Assembly: GCA_964457065.1 (NCBI GenBank)
Contig: CAYWDQ010000005.1
Span: forward strand, 1-64,000
Reading direction: 5' to 3'
Length of the DNA stretch: 64,000 nt
From: Bog-473 sp964457065
GTDB lineage: Bacteria > Actinomycetota > Acidimicrobiia > Acidimicrobiales > RAAP-2
Below the pieces are notes generated by a model. The model ran no database searches. It worked only from the letters and a program-made list of their open reading frames with translations, and had not been told where the DNA came from. Made by a program: the position numbers and the translations under genes. Positions 59,842 through 64,000 of the stretch are shown in pieces. Within the stretch, counting starts at the first letter, position 1, and each line of letters starts with the position of its first letter.

Positions 59842-60437
59842 CCGACGCCGCCCCACCCACCGAATGGGTCGCCGGCTGCGTGGCGGCACAGGAGGGGTTG
59901 GACGCCGCGCTCGTCGGCCTGGACGACGCGGCAGCGCGCCGGCCGAGCCTGCTGCCCGGCTGGAGCGTGGGGCACGTGCTCACCCACATCGCGCGCAACG
60001 CCGACAGCGTCGTCTGGCGGCTCGACGGTGCGGCGCAGGGTCAACTGCGCGACCAGTACCCCGGTGGCCTGGAGCAGCGGAGGGCGGACATCGAGGCGGG
60101 CGCAGGCCGTCCGGCCGCGGACCTCGTGGCCGACGTCCGCCGGACCTCGGCCGCGGTCGCGGCGGTGATGGCGGAGCTACCCCCCGGGGCGTGGGACGCC
60201 CTGTCGCGCACCTCCCGGGGCGTGGTCGAGAGCTCCCGCGACGCACTCCTGTCCCGCTGGCGGGAAGTGGTGGTCCACCACGGTGACCTCGGCCTCGCCA
60301 CGGTGCCCTTCCCGTCCGGGCTCGTCGACGCCTGGCTGCCACAGGAGCTGGTGCGGCTGGCGCTGCGGACCGACCCGGCCCGTCTGCTGTCGTGGATCAT
60401 CGGGCGGGGCGACCCGCCCGTGTTGGCGGCGTGGTAG
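59838..60437 (+). CDS. Mycothiol-dependent maleylpyruvate isomerase-family (DinB-like) protein
   Basis: A 199-residue four-helix-bundle protein. LLPGWSVGHVLTHIARNADSVVWRL carries the first His residues of the DinB/MDMPI metal site, and REVVVHHGDLGL gives the C-terminal metal His. Family members use mycothiol in isomerase, epoxide-opening or detoxification reactions in actinobacteria. The GTG start overlaps the upstream PLP-enzyme stop. It is convergent with the Cys-pair lipoprotein gene 22 bases away. The tie to the PLP enzyme suggests it handles a product or aldehyde of that reaction, but this is inference. Confidence 0.82.
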   Translation: MTDAAPPTEWVAGCVAAQEGLDAALVGLDDAAARRPSLLPGWSVGHVLTHIARNADSVVWRLDGAAQGQLRDQYPGGLEQRRADIEAGAGRPAADLVADVRRTSAAVAAVMAELPPGAWDALSRTSRGVVESSRDALLSRWREVVVHHGDLGLATVPFPSGLVDAWLPQELVRLALRTDPARLLSWIIGRGDPPVLAAW

Positions 60438-60459
60438 CCGAGCCGGCTGCCCGGAACCG

Positions 60460-61473
60460 CTAGCCCGAGACGAAGGCGTCGCCGGAGCGGTCCACCGCGA
60501 CGCAGAAGGTGACGGTCGGGCACGAGATGCTCGTGAGGGCGTGGCCGTCGTCGATGAGGGTGCCGGCGCTCCACGAGGTCCCGTTCCATCCGAAGACCCG
60601 CCCGATGGAGTCCACGGCGCGGCAGAACGTCGTCGTCGGGCACGAGACGGCGGTGAGCCCGGAGGCGTCGGTGCCGGTGACGGGGGGCTCGCTGGCGATC
60701 GACGCCGGCGCCGTGAAGCCCAGGCCGTTCCACGTGAGAACGCTGCCGCTGCTGTCGACGAGCACGCAGAACGACGTGGTCGCACAGGAGACCGAGTTGA
60801 GCTGACCCTGCGCGTCGGCATTGCCGGGCTGGGTCCAGGTGTGGCCGTTCCACACCGAGGGTCCGCCCTCGGCAGCGACGCAGAAGGCCGGCGACACGCA
60901 CGAGATCTGGTTGGCGGCCCCCCACGCCCCCACGTTGCCCGACCAGCCCGAGCCGTCGTAGACGAAGGAGTTGCCCTCACCGTCGATCGTGATGCAGAAG
61001 CTGGGTCCCGTGCAGTCGATGGCGGTGATGCCCTGGGCGGCGGGGATGGTCGCCGGGGGTTCCCACGCCGACCCGTTGAAGAGCGCCACCTGGTTCAGGT
61101 TGGGCGCGGCGGCACAGAACGCGGCGCCGGCACACGAGAGGTACGACAGACCCTGGGGTGAGGGTGCCGGCACGGCGGGCCCCAGGGCGGTGACATTCTC
61201 GATGAACAAGCGGTAGGTCTGACCGGTCACCGACCCCGCCACACAGAACCCGGGCACGGGGCACGAGACGACCGACAGGTTCGCTCCCGCTGCAATGCGG
61301 ATCGGCTTGGACCAGCTGCCCGCCGCTGCCGTCGTCGTGGGCGTCGTCGCGCGCGTGGACGTGGTCGTGGACGCGCTCGAGCCGTCGGGGCTCTTGCTGC
61401 AGCCGGCAACGAGCAGGGAGAGCGCGGCGACGGCCAGCGCCGCCGCCAACGGTCCCGCCCGCCGCCCTCGCAC
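60460..61473 (-). CDS. Secreted lipoprotein with seven Cys-pair repeats, probable beta-propeller
   Basis: A 337-residue exported lipoprotein (hydrophobic segment about 8-22; lipobox VAGC, Cys25), then a Ser/Thr-rich linker. The mature region has seven repeats of about 36-47 residues. Each starts with a Ser- or Asp-Cys-x5-Cys core; Cys pairs are at 71/77, 114/120, 154/160, 192/198, 230/236, 278/284 and 318/324. Each then has a Val-rich strand and a turn ending in Trp-Asn-Gly-x2-Trp. Repeat seven lacks the Trp segment, while residues 52-60 before repeat one supply it, as in a circularly closed beta-propeller. The start is GTG 61473, overlapping the Lrp stop by one base. Function is unknown. Confidence 0.8.
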   Translation of the reverse strand: MRGRRAGPLAAALAVAALSLLVAGCSKSPDGSSASTTTSTRATTPTTTAAAGSWSKPIRIAAGANLSVVSCPVPGFCVAGSVTGQTYRLFIENVTALGPAVPAPSPQGLSYLSCAGAAFCAAAPNLNQVALFNGSAWEPPATIPAAQGITAIDCTGPSFCITIDGEGNSFVYDGSGWSGNVGAWGAANQISCVSPAFCVAAEGGPSVWNGHTWTQPGNADAQGQLNSVSCATTSFCVLVDSSGSVLTWNGLGFTAPASIASEPPVTGTDASGLTAVSCPTTTFCRAVDSIGRVFGWNGTSWSAGTLIDDGHALTSISCPTVTFCVAVDRSGDAFVSG

Positions 61474-61952
61474 TACTTCGTGACCGGAAGCCCGCTCGCC
61501 TCGAGGGCCCGGTGACGCGACCACGTGTCGAGGACGATGAGGGTCTTGGTTCCCGTGACGCGGCCTCGCCGGCGTAGCTGCTCGATCACCTGCCCCAGGC
61601 GCTCGACGTCGGGTACCTGGAGCCACACGAGCGCGTCGGGGTCGCCGGCAGTCGTGAACACGGCCTGTACCTCGGACAGCTGCATCGCCGTCTCCTTGAT
61701 CTCCTGGAGATCAGCGGTGCCGGCGAAACGCACCTCCGTGAAGGCCTGGATCGGACGACCCGCCTTGCGGTGGTCGACCACAACCGTGTAGCCGGCGATC
61801 ACCCCTGTGCGCTCGAGGCGTTCGATGCGCCGCGTCACCGCGGAGGCCGACAGCGAGACCTGCTCGCCGATGTCGGCCATCGTCCGGCGGGCATTGTGCG
61901 ACAGCAACTCGATGATGTGGTGATCGATCGGATCTAGCTCCTCTGTTCCCAT
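61473..61952 (-). CDS. Lrp/AsnC-family transcriptional regulator
   Basis: A 159-residue regulator. The N-terminal helix-turn-helix is LDPIDHHIIELLSHNARRTMADIGEQV with SASAVTRRIERLERTGVIAGY. The C-terminal RAM/AsnC ligand domain runs from about residue 62 to 145 (FTEVRFAG, VQAVFTTAGDPDALVWLQV). This family senses amino acids or similar metabolites. The start is ATG 61952, after a plausible promoter; the longer reading is shadow. A TGCAC/GTGCA dyad sits 32-46 bases upstream and may be an autoregulatory site. The lipoprotein gene follows with a one-base overlap, so the regulator and lipoprotein share a transcript. Confidence 0.9.
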   Translation of the reverse strand: MGTEELDPIDHHIIELLSHNARRTMADIGEQVSLSASAVTRRIERLERTGVIAGYTVVVDHRKAGRPIQAFTEVRFAGTADLQEIKETAMQLSEVQAVFTTAGDPDALVWLQVPDVERLGQVIEQLRRRGRVTGTKTLIVLDTWSRHRALEASGLPVTK

Positions 61953-61983
61953 GGGGTATAAGCCTAACGAAGGCGGGTTCAGC

Positions 61984-61998
61984 TGCACGTTCAGTGCA
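61984..61998. promoter_or_regulatory. Dyad upstream of Lrp-family gene
   Basis: TGCAC and GTGCA are perfect arms around GTTCA. It lies between the methyltransferase stop and the Lrp start. Small dyads near the promoter are common in Lrp/AsnC autoregulation. Confidence 0.4.
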
Positions 61999-62634
61999 TC
62001 AAGACCCCCCGCTCCCCCGCCTCCGTTGCGTCGGAGTTGTTCCGGTCCCGTGCTCGCGCATCCGACGGTGGACGGACACGGCGTAGGCCCCCGGCGCGGC
62101 GAAGGGTCGGCGGTCCCAGGTCGACCATCGGTCTTCGAGTTCGAGGCCGCAGCCGGCAGCGAGAGCGTCGTGGGTGGCGGGCCCGAATCCTCCCGGGCGG
62201 ATGGAGTACCCCGTGACGAGCCGTCCACCCGGCACCAGCCAACGCGCCGCGTTGGCGATCGCCCGGCCCTCGGTGCCGGGAGGGAGGAAGATGAGCACGT
62301 TGCCGGCCATGACGACGACTTCGAACCTACGCCCGAGGTCGAGCTCGGGGTCGGTCAGGTCGCCCTCGACCCACGGCAGGTCGGGCGCCTTCGAGCGGGC
62401 CGCGCCGAGCATGACGGGATCGACGTCGATGCCGACGACCACGCGGCCGCGCCGGCTGAGCTCGATGGCGACACGGCCGGTGCCACAGCCGGCATCGAGG
62501 ACCGAGTCCGGGCCGTACGACTCGACCAGCGCCGCCTCACCGTGCACGTCCACGCCTGCGGAGGCCAACTCGTCGAAACGGCGGTCGTAGGCGGCGCCCC
62601 GCGGGACGTCGCTCTCCTGCCACGGGCGCTGCAC
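61999..62634 (-). CDS. Class I SAM-dependent methyltransferase
   Basis: A 211-residue Rossmann-fold methyltransferase. Motif I is DSVLDAGCGTGRVAIEL (about residues 43-59), motif II VVGIDVDP, and the acidic loop WVEGDLTD with VVVMAGNVLIFL is motif IV/V. The N-terminal AYDRRFDELASAG resembles SAM methyltransferases acting on small molecules. GTG 62634 is the chosen start; there is no clear ribosome-binding site, but a tiny secreted-peptide reading frame ends 5 bases before it, so translation may be coupled. The substrate is unknown. Longer readings upstream are unsupported. Confidence 0.82.
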   Translation of the reverse strand: MQRPWQESDVPRGAAYDRRFDELASAGVDVHGEAALVESYGPDSVLDAGCGTGRVAIELSRRGRVVVGIDVDPVMLGAARSKAPDLPWVEGDLTDPELDLGRRFEVVVMAGNVLIFLPPGTEGRAIANAARWLVPGGRLVTGYSIRPGGFGPATHDALAAGCGLELEDRWSTWDRRPFAAPGAYAVSVHRRMREHGTGTTPTQRRRGSGGS

Positions 62635-62639
62635 GCGGG

Positions 62640-62753
62640 CTACGGAATGGAGGTCCCCCCCGGCAGCGTCTGGGTGGTGGCCCCGGCCGGGAGGCTGAAC
62701 AGGCTGGCCCCGAGACCGAGGACGACGGTCATGACCAGGACACGCGATCGCAT
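62640..62753 (-). CDS. 37-residue putative secreted peptide, overlapped in position by palindrome-controlled promoter
   Basis: A short reading frame with a near-perfect signal peptide: MRSRVLVM start, hydrophobic core VVLGLGASLF and cleavage-type PAGA. Only about 13 residues remain after the predicted site (TTQTLPGGTSIP). ATG 62753 is 15 bases downstream (minus strand) of the TGCACCCCCC palindrome, and its stop is 5 bases before the methyltransferase start. It might be a signalling peptide, a leader peptide controlling the methyltransferase, or a remnant. A ribosome-binding site is not clear. Confidence 0.4.
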   Translation of the reverse strand: MRSRVLVMTVVLGLGASLFSLPAGATTQTLPGGTSIP

Positions 62754-62768
62754 GCCCGAACGGTAGCT

Positions 62769-62791
62769 TGCACCCCCCTACGGGGGGTGCA
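62769..62791. promoter_or_regulatory. Perfect C6/G6 palindrome, CsoR-like operator candidate
   Basis: TGCACCCCCC (62769-62778) and GGGGGGTGCA (62782-62791) pair perfectly around TAC. It lies between the divergent secreted-peptide/methyltransferase unit and the NRDE gene. The C-tract/G-tract form resembles operators of CsoR-family metal or sulfur sensors. No T-tract follows, which argues against a simple terminator. Confidence 0.5.
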
Positions 62792-62844
62792 TCATGGCCG
62801 GCTGCGGGCGGGGCTGCCCCGGGGCCTCGGTAGGGTGATCCCTC

Positions 62845-63602
62845 GTGTGCCTTCTCGTCGTCGCGACGCAGCTGGTGACCGATGAGCCGCTGATCGTCGG
62901 GGCCAACCGCGACGAGGTACTGGAGAGGCCGGCGACCGCGATGACCGTGCTGGACCACGGACCCCCGAGGATCCTCGGCGGTCGCGACGAGCTCTCCGGT
63001 GGAACCTGGCTCGCGGTCAACGAGCACGGCGTCTGCGCGGGGCTCACCAACCAGCCGCTGGGGGACGCCAAGGACCCCTCGAAGAGGTCCCGGGGCGAGC
63101 TCCCTCTCGCCCTGGCCCGCCACGAGACGGCCGCGGCAGCGGTCGACGAGTTGCTGGGGGCGTACCGGCCCGAGGACTACAACGGGTCATGGTTGCTCGT
63201 GGGCGATCGCACCTCGCTGTTCTTCGTCGACTTCACGGGGCGGGCCGACCCCGTCGCCGTCGCGCTCGCGCCGGGAATCCACGTGCTCGAGAACCGGGCG
63301 CTCGCGGAACCCTCGCGCAAGGTCGACCTGGTGCGGGAGGCGCTCGGCGACCCGGCCGACGGCGACGGCGTGGTGGCCGCATTCCGCGGCGTCCTGGTCG
63401 ACCACAGGCTTCCCGATGGCGACGAGCGTCCCAACGCGGCGAACTGCGTCCACCTCGACTCGTTCGGGACGCGGTCCTCGTGCATCGTGCGGGTGCCCGC
63501 CGGCGCCGGTCCGCCCCGAGTGTGGGTGGCGGACGGCCCACCGTGCTGCACACCCTACGAGGAGGCCGGCGCGCTGTGGAGGCGCGACCCTGCCCCGACG
63601 GC

Positions 63603-63606
<4 letters not shown>
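62845..63606 (+). CDS. NRDE (TANGO2-like) family protein
   Basis: A 253-residue protein. The family motif NRDE is in IVGANRDEVLERP near the N-terminus, and Cys2 follows the initiator (MCLLV) as in N-terminal-nucleophile-type NRDE proteins. GGTWLAVNEHGVCAGLTN and ENRALAEPSRKVDLV are further conserved-looking stretches. Eukaryotic TANGO2 affects Golgi and lipid or heme handling; bacterial members are uncharacterised. GTG 62845 has no strong ribosome-binding site; TAGGGT at 62830-62835 could give a short or leaderless transcript. Its stop overlaps the convergent ettA stop by 3 bases. Confidence 0.85.

Positions 63607-64000
<394 letters not shown>

Noticed and set aside
62769..62791. Simple rho-independent terminator
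   Set aside because: The hairpin lies between divergent, not convergent, genes and lacks a T-run, so an operator reading is preferred.

Overview
The window is 64 kb of high-GC DNA from an actinobacterium, most likely an uncultured relative of class Acidimicrobiia. The phylum is supported by a mycothiol-dependent maleylpyruvate-isomerase-type protein, a Rv1867-like thiolase, many GTG starts, many 4-base GTGA gene overlaps and several candidate leaderless genes. The class is an inference from overall gene mix. I see no rRNA, tRNA, CRISPR array, insertion sequence, integrase or phage gene.

Region 1 (1 to about 25.5 kb) is a surface-polysaccharide locus, visibly less GC-rich than the rest. It starts with a LuxR-type regulator coupled to a Wzz-like chain-length protein, then a Wzx-like flippase. 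A six-gene minus-strand operon follows (13655 to 3408): GDP-mannose/UDP-glucose dehydrogenase (AlgD-like), GT4 glycosyltransferase, AsnB-type amidotransferase, two-domain oxidoreductase, heparinase II/III protein and a second GT4 glycosyltransferase. A second LuxR-type protein with a degenerate receiver, a HIT-like protein, the priming polyprenyl-phosphate sugar transferase and an ECF-type sigma factor come next. A sugar-nucleotide tailoring block closes the region: two opposed C-methyltransferases, a glucose-1-phosphate cytidylyltransferase, a PIG-L deacetylase, an Fe(II)/2-oxoglutarate oxygenase, an RmlC-like epimerase and an NAD-dependent epimerase. Together these could make, modify, flip and polymerise a glycan containing (possibly amidated) uronic acid and branched deoxysugar.

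Region 2 (26 to 36 kb) holds catabolic genes: two epimerase/SDR groups, an AhpD-like protein, and an operon of solute-binding lipoprotein, phytanoyl-CoA-dioxygenase-like protein, GH13 alpha-glucosidase and SDR. A large FtsX-type permease without an ATPase partner follows.

Region 3 (36 to 44.5 kb) contains a cyclic-nucleotide-binding-domain protein, an OmpR/histidine-kinase pair facing a secreted protein, an aldehyde dehydrogenase, a TetR regulator facing a flavin amine oxidase across a clean palindrome, and a dienelactone-hydrolase-like protein.

Region 4 (44.5 to 64 kb) contains a thiolase-like gene overlapping cydD-cydC, a beta-helix lipoprotein, a tight minus-strand housekeeping run (DUF2889-like, histidine phosphatase, zinc-ribbon protein, Nudix, PhzF, aminotransferase), an endonuclease/exonuclease/phosphatase protein, a SulP transporter, a sphingosine-phosphate-lyase-like PLP enzyme coupled to a mycothiol-type protein, a seven-repeat Cys-pair lipoprotein with an Lrp regulator, a methyltransferase behind a tiny secreted peptide, an NRDE protein and the 3' end of ettA. 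Starts were moved inward wherever upstream sequence is only the opposite-strand shadow of a neighbour.
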